From assembly GCA_030295235.1 (NCBI GenBank), contig AP026125.1, positions 1,922,001 to 1,986,000 of the forward strand: DNA of 64,000 nucleotides. Direction: 5' to 3'. This DNA is from Fistulifera solaris (lineage: Eukaryota > Bacillariophyta > Bacillariophyceae > Naviculales > Stauroneidaceae). Below the pieces are notes generated by a model. It searched no databases. It saw only the letters and a list, made by a program, of their open reading frames with translations, and was not told the origin of the DNA. Of this stretch, positions 33,173-42,883 are shown in pieces (the stretch's first letter is position 1; each line of letters starts with the position of its first letter). Position numbers and translations under genes: made by a program.

Positions 33173-34135
33173 CTAAAGTTCGTCGCCTGAAGTCATTAGG
33201 TTTCCCAAAATAGGAATGTTCTTCACAAGCCCTTTCTCTTGCAGTTTGATACCCCCGAAGAAGGACGCCATAGACAAAAGGAACACGAGCACAAATGTGA
33301 CGCCTGCATTGGGTTTAGCACTACCATTTCCTGCCGCACGTCCTCGTCCGGATGCGTTGTCTTGCGCCGCAGTCTTTGACAGCTCACGATTCAAATCACG
33401 CTTCGTTTGCTCGAGAGTATTGTTGAGCATGTCACGCTCCGCCGTGAGGTTGACTGAAAAAGCGACGAGTTCGTCGTACTTGCGTCGCATGTTGGTAAGT
33501 TCCGCTTTCGCTTGATCTTGTGTCAAATTTTCGATGGGTTCCCTGCTGATCGAGCTATTACCATGAGCTCCATCGCCGGATCCGGACTTTTGTTACCCGC
33601 AACGACATGTTTGACGTGAAGTTTCTTGTTTGCGACTGCGGAAGTAGAAGTCGACGGAGAATTACCGACAGTCGCCCAAAGGGAGGTCAATTCATCATAG
33701 TCTTTGAGGGACGCCAATTTACTAGCATCTAAAATTGCTACGGACTGCACGAGGAACTTATCCTTGGACTGATCCAGCGTAGGTTGACCCAAGCGCTCGT
33801 ACGATTGCAACAACGAGTTCTTTTCTTTCTCGACGAGCAAGATTTGCACTGTTTGCGCGCCACCAGGCTCAATTAGCCCTTGATTTGGGCGCACCAAATA
33901 ACGCCGAGGCTGTGTTGTTTTAACCTGGTAATATAAAATGATATGATTAGAGCAAACGACGTTATTTTGTCAGTATTGTGTAGCAGTGTGCACTTACCTT
34001 GAACGCAATAGGTGCGCTCGACGCATCCGGGTGTCGTAATTCTAAGGAGCAACTTGGGGATTGCTCTTGATTCGACAGCGTAAACTGCAGCGTCGAGTCC
34101 GGATTGAGATCTAATACAGCGTCTGCGACCGACAT
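33173..34135 (-). CDS. VAP (VAMP-associated protein), ER tail-anchored
   Basis: VAPs sit in the ER and hold membrane contact sites by binding FFAT peptides in lipid-transfer proteins. The N-terminal MSP domain is clear: DLNPDSTLQFTL, then APIAFKVKTTQPRRYLVRPN and GLIEPGG. A coiled coil (QAKAELTNMRRKYDELVAF, then AERDMLNNTLEQTKRDLNREL) and a C-terminal membrane anchor (VTFVLVFLLSMASFFGG) follow. Intron 33925-33997 (73 nt, TTCAAG/GTAAG to TACCAG/G) falls inside the MSP domain and restores the hallmark VKTT. A one-base break near 33535-33545 separates VIARSA from REPIENLTQDQ. Start ATG 34135; total about 296 residues, close to the family norm. Confidence 0.92.
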
Positions 34136-35558
34136 TGAAAAATTGTTTATGAGTATGTCGCAAGTAAAAAGGATTCGCTGACAACGACTTTGGCAGCTTG
34201 CGAATGTACGCAATAATCGAGTCTTTGCTTTTCGCTGCAACGTGCGCGTTTCGCGACGGTGACGATGAGCTATTCAATGCGTTGCTCTCTCAGATAGCTA
34301 ATACATTGTCGTATCGCGTACCAACGGACAATAACTTGTAACCGTACATCAGTTGTGTTTCGGATACCGGTGCGGTACTACCATGCTTTGTACCTGGTAC
34401 GGAGTATTATACGGAGTATAAAATTAATGGTAACCTTAAGGCTAATGACGATTCATGACTGAAGATGACTCCTCATAACATGAGAAAGTGTCTTACAACT
34501 TACAAGTACCTTAGTATTAAGTACTCCGTATTTATTTGCGCCGATTTTATGATTGATTAGAAATTAGGTTAAAACTTGTCTATTTAACTCCCGAAGGCAG
34601 ACAGAGGTAAGGTTAGAAAGATCCGTAAGATCTGGTATGAGAAGAATCCAAGCAAACTGTGAGGGCAAAAGAAGAAGAGTAAACACTACGAAGCATTGCG
34701 TCAGATATTCAATAGAGTCTATAGTCATTTTAAAAAGGATCCTGTCCCGTAGATAGATCTTCAACCTTCAACGCCATCACGCACCAGCTACTCGTTGTTA
34801 AGAATGGTCATGAGTCATGAGTCATGAGTCATGACTCATAGGTCATAGCTGGTGACTGGTGACTGGTGACTAACTGGAAAATCCAACCATTGTACACAAA
34901 ACCGCAACGAAAATATGATTAGAAAAGCATTTTTGGCTAACAATAACAGACAGTGTGAAGTCTTAATAGATTAATGCTTTCTGACACCCCAGCTACGTAG
35001 TAGTTTCTAAAGGATACCAGATACTAGTACCAGATACTAGGTAAAGCTAAAGGCCGAAATTCAGATTTATGGAAGACTTACTATGAAAATGTCTGTTTCT
35101 TGTTGGACCTTTTTAACCCTCCTTCTGTCTTCTGTCTCCGTCTCGGTGGTTGTGTACTTGAGTTTTGACTTGTTTGTCGGGAACAAAAATCTCTGTAGCG
35201 AGTAGCGAATAATGCAGTAATGCAGTACATCCTCAGTCAGGCTAAATAATTAAATCATCTACGAGTCTACGAGTCATGGTTTCATTTTTCATGTGGAAAC
35301 TCAATCTTCAAAGCTTCAAGCTTCATTTTAAGACCAAAATACTGTATACGAAAAAGTTAAAATGACTATATGACCATCATTTGACAGTTGACGTCGGTCT
35401 TGGGTCTTGGGTGTCTTGAGTTTCAATTTTTGAGATGTGGTGGGCGTTTTTGTGATCGTTTTTTTGCTCTTCCAGTCGAAAAGCAAGTCGAGTGCAAGAT
35501 CACAAAAATATAACAAAACAATCCATTGCAAGCAATCTTTTGCGATAAACTATAACAA
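34136..35558. other. 1.4-kb region without a gene
   Basis: AT-rich and rich in short repeats: (tacggagtat)2 near 34398-34418 and the tandem block listed separately. No supportable coding sequence or RNA gene. Confidence 0.45.
34807..34875. repeat. short tandem heptamer repeats
   Basis: Four units of tcatgag at about 34808-34838 lead into three units of ggtgact at about 34851-34871. This is a simple-sequence block. The same atgagtcatgag wording occurs at the end of ERCC1 (about 55650-55670) and next to the MULE insertion. Confidence 0.8.
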
Positions 35559-36284
35559 ATGAAGTTCTCAGCTCTTTCTTTCCTAAGCCTAATGGCTCTT
35601 GCACAATCGGAAAACACTTCCCTGCGAGCTGGTCTCGAATTCCAGAACGACGAACGTGAAGCTGGTCCATTGTGTGATGCTGCCGTCCGCAATGTCAAGG
35701 ATAAACTGGAGGAGAACTTACCCTTTACCTTCGATTGCTCTTGCACGTTCAGATTCCTTCGTCCGATCGTCTATAGCTGCTCGGCGCAAGTTTGCATCCA
35801 AGATATCAAAGAGATTCTTGGTGTGTCCCAGACACTTCCGATCACCGATGCCTCTTGCATGAACCCTTCGGCCAGTGGTACATTGGCAAAACGAAGCGGT
35901 GACTTGACCACAAAGGTGTGCTCTGGTTCCTCTGCTATTGTCCTAGATATTGATCAGATTGAAGCTAAGCTTGGGAAACCAATTTATGACGAGCCAACTT
36001 ACGAGATCGTTGTCCCCAGTTCATGCCTCCAGGTATCGCACAACGTCAACGACCTAAATACCTTCACTTCGTGCTCTGCCACTATTGGTAGCAAGAGCTG
36101 TGGTTGCACTCCTTGCGAGAATGGTAGTGGCGTCATGCTCGATTGCTCCGCGTTAATCGACGAAGTTCTGCCGGAATTTCTCGACGACGCCCTCTCCTAC
36201 ACTGAAGTGTGCCTTCATCCGGGTATTTACGACGGTCTCGGACGACAGTCGTCAGATCCTCTGCCCTTGGTCTATTCGGATTGA
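35559..36284 (+). CDS. secreted Cys-rich protein
   Basis: 241 residues, single exon. An N-terminal signal peptide (MKFSALSFLSLMALAQS) is followed by a Cys-rich body with about 13 cysteines, including FDCSCTF, YSCSAQVC and CGCTPC. No membrane segment or GPI-like tail. The pattern suggests a disulfide-bonded extracellular or frustule-associated protein; no named family recognised. Frame intact. Confidence 0.78.
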   Translation: MKFSALSFLSLMALAQSENTSLRAGLEFQNDEREAGPLCDAAVRNVKDKLEENLPFTFDCSCTFRFLRPIVYSCSAQVCIQDIKEILGVSQTLPITDASCMNPSASGTLAKRSGDLTTKVCSGSSAIVLDIDQIEAKLGKPIYDEPTYEIVVPSSCLQVSHNVNDLNTFTSCSATIGSKSCGCTPCENGSGVMLDCSALIDEVLPEFLDDALSYTEVCLHPGIYDGLGRQSSDPLPLVYSD

Positions 36285-36680
36285 TTCTTTCGATGGATGC
36301 ATAAGCACGGACGCGCTGTTTTGTGCCCTAATTCCATTCATTTTCTTTATAATCTGGGAGCTAAATGTGTATTTATGTTGAATCTAAATGGGGATATTAA
36401 TTTTACTCTATACTAGTCTTCAACAGTTTTGTTTAGATTGTTCAGGTTCCCCATGTTTGTTTGCTACATGGTGCGGTTCCTCCTAAGCTTTTGACTGGCG
36501 AAACCGTTGGGACTTTCATCCAGTAACAAGACTACACTATGACCGATAGTACATAAAGAGGTTTCGCCAAAACCCAGCAAACGCTCTTTTTCTTCTTATT
36601 GTTCTTATGACCATCTCTTGTCGCCTTTGCGGCATTATCATTTGCAAGAAGCTTCATTTGCACGAGGGCGTGCAACTATC
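36285..36680. other. intergenic region
   Basis: Between two plus-strand genes. No coding sequence or notable repeat; presumed promoter of the sirtuin gene. Confidence 0.4.
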
Positions 36681-37940
36681 ATGAACCTAAGAGACAGAAG
36701 TAGAATGAAAGGTGAAGAGGACGACAGTCTGGAACTGCCAATGGGGCCTAGTTGTGTTTCTTCTTCTCCGTCTCGTTTTGCTCAAACGAAACCAACGGCA
36801 ATGCAGACAAACACTCCCATTACCAAACGTCGTCGAAGATTACGCGGAGAGGCGTCTTTAGAAAACTTAGCACGTTCTATAGTCACAGGGAAACGTGTTG
36901 TTTTCATCAGCGGAGCTGGGTTAAGTGTTGCTTCGGGTGTCCGACCGTTTCGCTCGGGGCGTCCGGAAGATGGATCATGGTTACAACCGAGAAACAAAAG
37001 TGAGGACAAGCGCTTTGCAGCAGCGAGTAAAACTGGATTACAGGCTGGATTGTGGGATCAAGTATTGTGGACGACAGCGACACGCGAGTCTTTTCGACAA
37101 GATCCACTCAAGTGGTACAATGAGTTTTGGATTCCTCATTTGGGAAGTAGTGGCCTCGGGGCGAAACCAAACGCTGGTCATCTCGCTTTGCAGCAGATCA
37201 TGAAGCGATTTCCGAAAACGTGTAAACAAATCACACAAAATATTGACGGCTTGCAATCTAACGACCCGCATGCCAACAATAAAAGCCTGGTTGAGATTCA
37301 TGGTAGAGCCGGTCTTTACAAGTGTCTGCCAGATTCCGACAGCGATACAGATTCGGATAGTGATGACGAGGAGGATCGACCTGTGCATTTAGGACATCGT
37401 CGAAAGACGCGCGATCTCAAACGCAAGCTTCAAGATCCCACTTTGTGTCCCTATCAGTATTTAGAATCACTCGCCGCGGATCAGTTGGTCTTGCCCGAAA
37501 GTGAGCGTTCTCATTTAGCACCAAAGAATGTCAACCCGTCTAGTGATGCTCCGTGTGAATCATTGAAACAGCTTTCGGTACCTCCTCGATGCCCTGTTTG
37601 CTGTAATATTGCCATGCCCCAAGCTCTACTATTTGATGAAGGTTATCATTCGCATTCCTTTTATGACTTTGAATTGGCGGAAGACTGGCTGCGCGATTGT
37701 GAGGTCATGGTGTTCTGTGGTACCAGCTTTGCCGTCAATCTGACCACTGTGGCTTTGGATCACGCCCGCGCAAGAGAAATTCCTGTTTATAACTTTAACT
37801 TACACGACACCCTCGTCGCTACGGCTAGGTTGAACGTGTCGAACATTATGGGACCGGCGCACGAAACTCTTCCTAAGCTGGCGGGGACCATTCATCGCAT
37901 TCAAAACGAGGATGGACACGACGACGAGCTGTCGAATTAG
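36681..37940 (+). CDS. sirtuin (SIR2-family NAD-dependent deacylase)
   Basis: 419 residues from the ATG at 36681. Sirtuins remove acyl groups from lysines using NAD. Motifs: GAGLSVASGVRPFR (about 78-91; canonical GAGxSxxSGxxxFR), TQNIDGLQ (about 185-192), and the catalytic His in VEIHGRAG (about 207). The zinc module is unusual. Its first Cys (YKC, about 215) is separated from the next by an acidic Asp/Ser run and a basic stretch, and the second pair CPVC comes after another long insertion; normal sirtuins have CxxC...CxxC with about 20 residues between. A basic stretch TKRRRRLRG near residue 50 suits nuclear entry. The frame is intact. Histone or nuclear protein deacylation is likely but the acyl preference is unknown. 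Confidence 0.88.
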   Translation: MNLRDRSRMKGEEDDSLELPMGPSCVSSSPSRFAQTKPTAMQTNTPITKRRRRLRGEASLENLARSIVTGKRVVFISGAGLSVASGVRPFRSGRPEDGSWLQPRNKSEDKRFAAASKTGLQAGLWDQVLWTTATRESFRQDPLKWYNEFWIPHLGSSGLGAKPNAGHLALQQIMKRFPKTCKQITQNIDGLQSNDPHANNKSLVEIHGRAGLYKCLPDSDSDTDSDSDDEEDRPVHLGHRRKTRDLKRKLQDPTLCPYQYLESLAADQLVLPESERSHLAPKNVNPSSDAPCESLKQLSVPPRCPVCCNIAMPQALLFDEGYHSHSFYDFELAEDWLRDCEVMVFCGTSFAVNLTTVALDHARAREIPVYNFNLHDTLVATARLNVSNIMGPAHETLPKLAGTIHRIQNEDGHDDELSN

Positions 37941-38050
37941 ACTCTTAAGTCTATGTGGACTAAAAATCATCATTCAAACAGTTTTCATTACATTCGTTTT
38001 ACGAAACACATAGAACACTGAAGCAGACTTCCAAAAGATCTCCAAACACT

Positions 38051-40918
38051 CTAGACTTCGGGAGCGGGATGGCCACTTGGGCGACGACCAGCGCGAGCCT
38101 GCGAAGGAGCATTCTGTGCCTGTCCAGTGACGGCACGGCTCAGGTTAGTCTTGTTCTGTCCCAACGGAGCGGAAGCTCGACCTTGTGGCTTTTTCGGCAC
38201 TCCACCAGAGCGGAAATCAGTCGTGTGGAGGCTGCCAATTTCAATGTCGGGCTTGTTTTGCTTTCGTTCGATCTCATCCTCGAGCATGAATGTCTTCAAA
38301 GCAACAAGCTTACTCTTCGAGTCTTTCTTGATATTCTTGCGCGACACAGGTGGCTTCTTTACGACAGTCGGGCGCTTTTGAACAAACGGCCATCCTAGGA
38401 TATAGGGATTCAAGATGATAGGAACAATGAAACACATTGCGGCAAGAACGAATGGCGGACCAGCGAAAAGTGCGTGACCAACAAGATCGGTAGTAGGCAT
38501 GGTGGTGTAGTCCCAATCCTGTTCTTGCAAGACTGTCGCATAAGCCAGACCAGCGATGAACAACGCAATGGCCCAACTACTCGAGTTGAATTTCGCCATT
38601 TCCCAAAACGCGGTGCAGCGAGAAATGGTAATTGAGTCTTTGTTGGTCGCAGAGCAAATGTTGGGACGCGACAGCATGTGGTCCATGGATCCCAAGAAGA
38701 AGAAGGTCAATGTGGCAACCGTGTAAAACAGGATCTGGAACGTGAAGCAGTATCGCAATTCGGTAGCGATCAATCGACAGGTACCACCAAATCGCTTTCG
38801 GTACTCCGGGAACAACAAGTTTTTGTTAATGGAATACATTCGCACCATCGAGATGATGAAGGTGATATATCCAATGATGTAGTACACGAGAAAGTTGAGA
38901 ACAATAATTCCAGCGGGCGAAAATGCCTGGAGGCTGGTGATATCGTTTTCGCTGTCAAGAAGACGAGCGATGGCGGCCGCCGAGAACACAATCAAGTAGG
39001 TACCACCAGATGCATAGGAGCACAAGTAGGAAACAAGGAAGACCTTGTAGTACGACGGAATATCGCATTTCAAAAATGTTCGAAAGAGCGGAGTAAAGAC
39101 GCCGCCACCAATCATGTCTTGAAAGGAATTGAAAACTAGTTCGTGAGCACCGAGAGCGAACTTTCGGTGACGACCAGCTTCTTCATCAAATGTGCGGGTG
39201 ATACCTTCCTCAAATTCACAATCAGGGTACGCACAGTATCGTCCGTTGAACCCGAGGTTGTAGAGATGAATCATCAATTCAAAGTCCTCGGAAACATGAC
39301 TTTCCGACCAGTACTCGATGCGATTGGCACTCGACAAGTTGGAAAAGCCAACTTGATCCACCGGAAGAAACGGCAAACCAATGTTATTGAGCCAGCGCTG
39401 CGCGCTTCGTAGGTTCCGCATTCGACCGCATTGGCGCACAGCTTCTGTGCGCAGGAAAATGGAATGGCCGACCAACGGAGGGTGGCAACCGAGAATACTT
39501 GAAAGAAGAAAATGCCCTTGGTAGAGCGCATCCGTATACACGGTCAACATGCGGGTATAGTACGTTTCTTGGCGTTGCTCGCACATGGTTTTGGTCGCGT
39601 GTTGCGTAAATCCCAAGCTCTTATCGTTTAAAAATTCAGGCACCGTTTTGAAGATCACACTTTGGGCCATACGAGCATCGGCATCGTTGATACAAATCAG
39701 ATGACCCAAGCGAATATCATTGCCAAACATCATGTAACGGGAGCCGTCTTCGTTGTGCGATTCATTCAATAAAGCGCTTTCAAAGTCACTAAATTCGCCT
39801 TCGCTGGATTCAGAGACTAGCTGAGCGGCTCCGAGAGCCAATCGTAAATGCGAGTTGAGGTTGGAAGCCTTCTTGAATTTACCTCGACGATCCACAGTCG
39901 ATCGGGCAACGAAGCCGATTTCGTAGTGATAGTAGTACAACATGCGATGGAAGACTTCGTAGACACTTCGGCTACGCAATCCTTTCAAGTGGTGACGAGA
40001 CGCACGCGGTACGAGCTTGAGCAGCTTTCCCAGCTTAATGACACGACCTTCGGTCTTGACAACAGTCTCCCACAACATTTCCGCTGCGGGGAAATTATCT
40101 TTCAAGTAGCTCATCATCCCGTCATCACAAACTACAATGTTGCACCGGGCTCCCGTTTTCTTGATGTAGTAGTCACGCGAGGCCTGGCAGGATTTGAGCG
40201 TCGGCATGAGTACTTCCAGCAGAGATTCCTTGTACACCGGAATCTGGATCGTAACCTCCAGCCACTCCGCTCCATCGGGTTTCTTCTCTGGCAAGATCGA
40301 GCTATACTTTGTATTTGAAGTGAAGGCCTTTGCCGGAATAAAGCATTTGAAGATTGATCCGATCGTAAAGTAAGTATTCCAAAATAGCCCTAGAAAGGAG
40401 AGCAGCGCAAGAATGACTTCGATTAGGATCCTTGCAATAGAGCTGTAGCTCCAAATTGCATTGAAGAGAAGAGCTCCTATCAAAAGGACCGTGATGGTAA
40501 ATGCCAATGTACTCGCATACTTTGCAATTTGCAGAGGCTCCTCCGGGCGATTCGACCGACGATTGGCGGGTTTACTGAAGGGAGAACCAGGAATCAAAGA
40601 GGCATCATTATCAAGCAAACGCTTGTTGGGGTTGACAAAGACACGTCGGTTGTTCTCCAAAGCTTCTTCAGATTCATTCAACAAACGATCATCCTGAGAG
40701 TCTTCTGAGAAAAGACTCGCGGCTTCATCGTCATCTTCATCCAGAGTTCCCATTTTGAGTTCGTTGAAGATATCATCGAGATCCACCGGGCCGGCATTGC
40801 TGCGGTTTTGTCGAGGCTGACGACGGAAACTTGCCTGTCGCGCAGATCCGAGGCGATCTCCTGTTTCTTCGTCCATTTCGTACGAGTCCGCTTCCTGAAT
40901 CATCTTGGCAGCGGGCAT
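38051..40918 (-). CDS. membrane family-2 glycosyltransferase, chitin/cellulose-synthase-like
   Basis: 955 residues, uninterrupted. An acidic, probably cytosolic N-terminus (about 130 residues) and two membrane helices (about 134-195) precede a GT2 catalytic region. The nucleotide-sugar motifs are visible: VVCDDG (about 263-267), DAD (412-414 in ICINDADAR), the general-base SED (about 543-545) and, in place of the usual QxxRW, RHRKFALG (about 583-590). About six or seven further membrane helices follow. This layout is that of polymerising, processive glycosyltransferases that extrude a polysaccharide. The missing Trp means it is not a typical cellulose synthase; a diatom- or fungal-type GT2 is the better comparison. 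The C-terminal tail is basic and Pro/Ala-rich. The sugar is not known. Confidence 0.87.
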   Translation of the reverse strand: MPAAKMIQEADSYEMDEETGDRLGSARQASFRRQPRQNRSNAGPVDLDDIFNELKMGTLDEDDDEAASLFSEDSQDDRLLNESEEALENNRRVFVNPNKRLLDNDASLIPGSPFSKPANRRSNRPEEPLQIAKYASTLAFTITVLLIGALLFNAIWSYSSIARILIEVILALLSFLGLFWNTYFTIGSIFKCFIPAKAFTSNTKYSSILPEKKPDGAEWLEVTIQIPVYKESLLEVLMPTLKSCQASRDYYIKKTGARCNIVVCDDGMMSYLKDNFPAAEMLWETVVKTEGRVIKLGKLLKLVPRASRHHLKGLRSRSVYEVFHRMLYYYHYEIGFVARSTVDRRGKFKKASNLNSHLRLALGAAQLVSESSEGEFSDFESALLNESHNEDGSRYMMFGNDIRLGHLICINDADARMAQSVIFKTVPEFLNDKSLGFTQHATKTMCEQRQETYYTRMLTVYTDALYQGHFLLSSILGCHPPLVGHSIFLRTEAVRQCGRMRNLRSAQRWLNNIGLPFLPVDQVGFSNLSSANRIEYWSESHVSEDFELMIHLYNLGFNGRYCAYPDCEFEEGITRTFDEEAGRHRKFALGAHELVFNSFQDMIGGGVFTPLFRTFLKCDIPSYYKVFLVSYLCSYASGGTYLIVFSAAAIARLLDSENDITSLQAFSPAGIIVLNFLVYYIIGYITFIISMVRMYSINKNLLFPEYRKRFGGTCRLIATELRYCFTFQILFYTVATLTFFFLGSMDHMLSRPNICSATNKDSITISRCTAFWEMAKFNSSSWAIALFIAGLAYATVLQEQDWDYTTMPTTDLVGHALFAGPPFVLAAMCFIVPIILNPYILGWPFVQKRPTVVKKPPVSRKNIKKDSKSKLVALKTFMLEDEIERKQNKPDIEIGSLHTTDFRSGGVPKKPQGRASAPLGQNKTNLSRAVTGQAQNAPSQARAGRRPSGHPAPEV

Positions 40919-41529
40919 TTCAAAGGGTAATACGAAAGACTAGAGATTTTATGTGTTATGAGGTTGAATAAGTTGACAAGGAACAACTTTTGGAAACTGT
41001 CGGGAAACGAAAATGATTGCTGTCCAAAGACGTCGCATAGGAAACGGCTCCGTCCCTTGTTCCGTCCACTCCGAGATTGAGTCTTGTCTCGTTACGTGGT
41101 ATGGTACTCCAAGCACTATTCTTTAATCGAGTGTCTCAGCATTTTGTAGAACGTGTGACACGCTCCTTTTAAACAATTCAGTCATGGACGAAAACACTGT
41201 GACAAATCGAACTAAATTCGAACCGTTGGTCGTCTAAGTAGTTTGAATTTTCGATAGTGACTTAACCGTCACAAACCGTATCCTACGTTTCCGAGTTCGG
41301 CGAGAAACGTGGAACGGACAACAGACAGAAAACGGCACTGACAGTGGACCAAGATGTAGGATTGCTTCTTGGATGCTATCATGGAACACAACTTCGTACC
41401 GGTACCCACAGCCTTCTTCAAAACATTTCGCATGTTGGTGTCAATTTTTGACTCTTTCAAAGAAATGCACAACGCAATGATCATCCTTGCTTGTAATAAG
41501 ACCCTATAAATAAGAAACATAACAGGTCA
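40919..41529. other. intergenic region, divergent promoters
   Basis: Between the divergent GT2 and kinase genes. Only short chance frames on both strands. No repeat of note. Confidence 0.4.
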
Positions 41530-42830
41530 ATGCTTAACGAAAGATATGATATAGGCGATATGGTCGGGGAGGGGTCCTTCGGAAGCGTTTTCGTTGCCTC
41601 TTCCAAGGAATCGGGTGAAAAGGTAATGATGCTCGTAGGAATATTCGATATGAAATACAATGTCTTTGGCTTTACAAGAAATCTAATCCATTTATTTGAC
41701 ATAGCGAGCGCTCAAGCTTTTGAAGGATACCTATACATTTGAAGAAATTATTAATTTACGAGAATTTCAATCGATTCAGATTGCTGGATACCATCCATTC
41801 ATTGTTGAGCTCTTTGAGGTTCACCGCGTCAAGTACTCTTCTGCTACTGTCTTCGTGTTTGAATACATGCCCGACGGGTCTTTGCATTCACTCCTGTATC
41901 ATCGATTTACCAACAAACTCGGTCCACCCGAAGATGCTTTTATTCGTCGCACAACTCATCAAGTACTCCAGGCCTTAGAACATTTGCATAGCCGAGGATG
42001 GATGCACCGTGATGTCAAACCAGGTACGAAACCAAAATGACGATGTACAAGTCAGGGCTACTCGGTGCTGTCTCTCTCACTGTTTCTCTACGTGGCCAGA
42101 CAACCTTTTACTCAAAGGAGACACGTGCAAGTTGGCGGACTTCTCATTGGCGCGACCATGCAGCCACTTGCATCAAGACGTTGGCGGCGGCGGCCCGATG
42201 ACACAGTCTGTCGCGACGCTTTGGTATCGATCTCCCGAAATAGTACTGTTGGCTCATGATTATTCTGCTCCGGCTGATATATTCGGTCTGGGATGTGTAG
42301 CCGCTGAAATGTTTCGACTGAAACCCCTCTTTCCTTCTCGAAACGATGCTGATATGTTGTGGCGCTTACTGAAAATGTTGGGAAACCCGATCGCATCCGG
42401 GTGGAAACAGGGACAGGCTCTCCTCGAAAAGCGTGGACCATATTTGGAAATCGACCCAAAAGACTTTTTGAACGAAGATTTTCGGAGCAATCTGACGGAC
42501 TGGCTAAGTTCTGGTGCTGTGAAACGAGATCCAGGGCCCCTGCTTGATTTGTTGATAGGAATGCTGAACATGAATCCAAGTAGCAGGCTCACTGCCAGCC
42601 AAGCTTTGCAGAACCCGTACTTCCATCAAAGTCCAAGCCATCAGGCATGGAAAAGTCCCTCTGCTGTTCCTACCAAACATCACGATTTAGAAATCGCAAG
42701 TAGCGTCGTCACAACTTCGCCGCACCTAGAAGACGGAAGTGGTCATACCAGCCCTTTTGGTTGCGACCAATCCATCAAGAACAGCTCGCGCCAATACCCT
42801 CCAAAACTTGTGCTGAAACGTTGCAAGTAA
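41530..42830 (+). CDS. Ser/Thr kinase, RCK (MAK/MOK)-type CMGC
   Basis: 380 residues from three exons: 41530-41622, 41705-42023 and 42100-42830. Introns are 82 nt (AAAAG/GTAATG to CATAG/C) and 76 nt (CCAG/GTACG to GCCAG/A); phases join exactly. Kinase motifs: glycine loop GEGSFGSV, Lys in RALKLL, HRDVKPDNLLLK, and activation segment DFSLARP to SVATLWYRSPE. The Gly of DFG is replaced by Ser, and a Tyr in the usual TxY position is not evident. WYRSPE, DIFGLGCVAAEM and KPLFP with DADMLWRLLKMLGNP are CMGC features and match MAK/MOK kinases, which act on cilia or growth control in animals. A short Ser/His-rich tail follows. Activity is plausible but the DFS change is worth noting. Confidence 0.87.
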
Positions 42831-42883
42831 TCTTTCATCATGTTAGGCATCATGCGCAGCCGGCGTGATGTAAATTAAATGTA

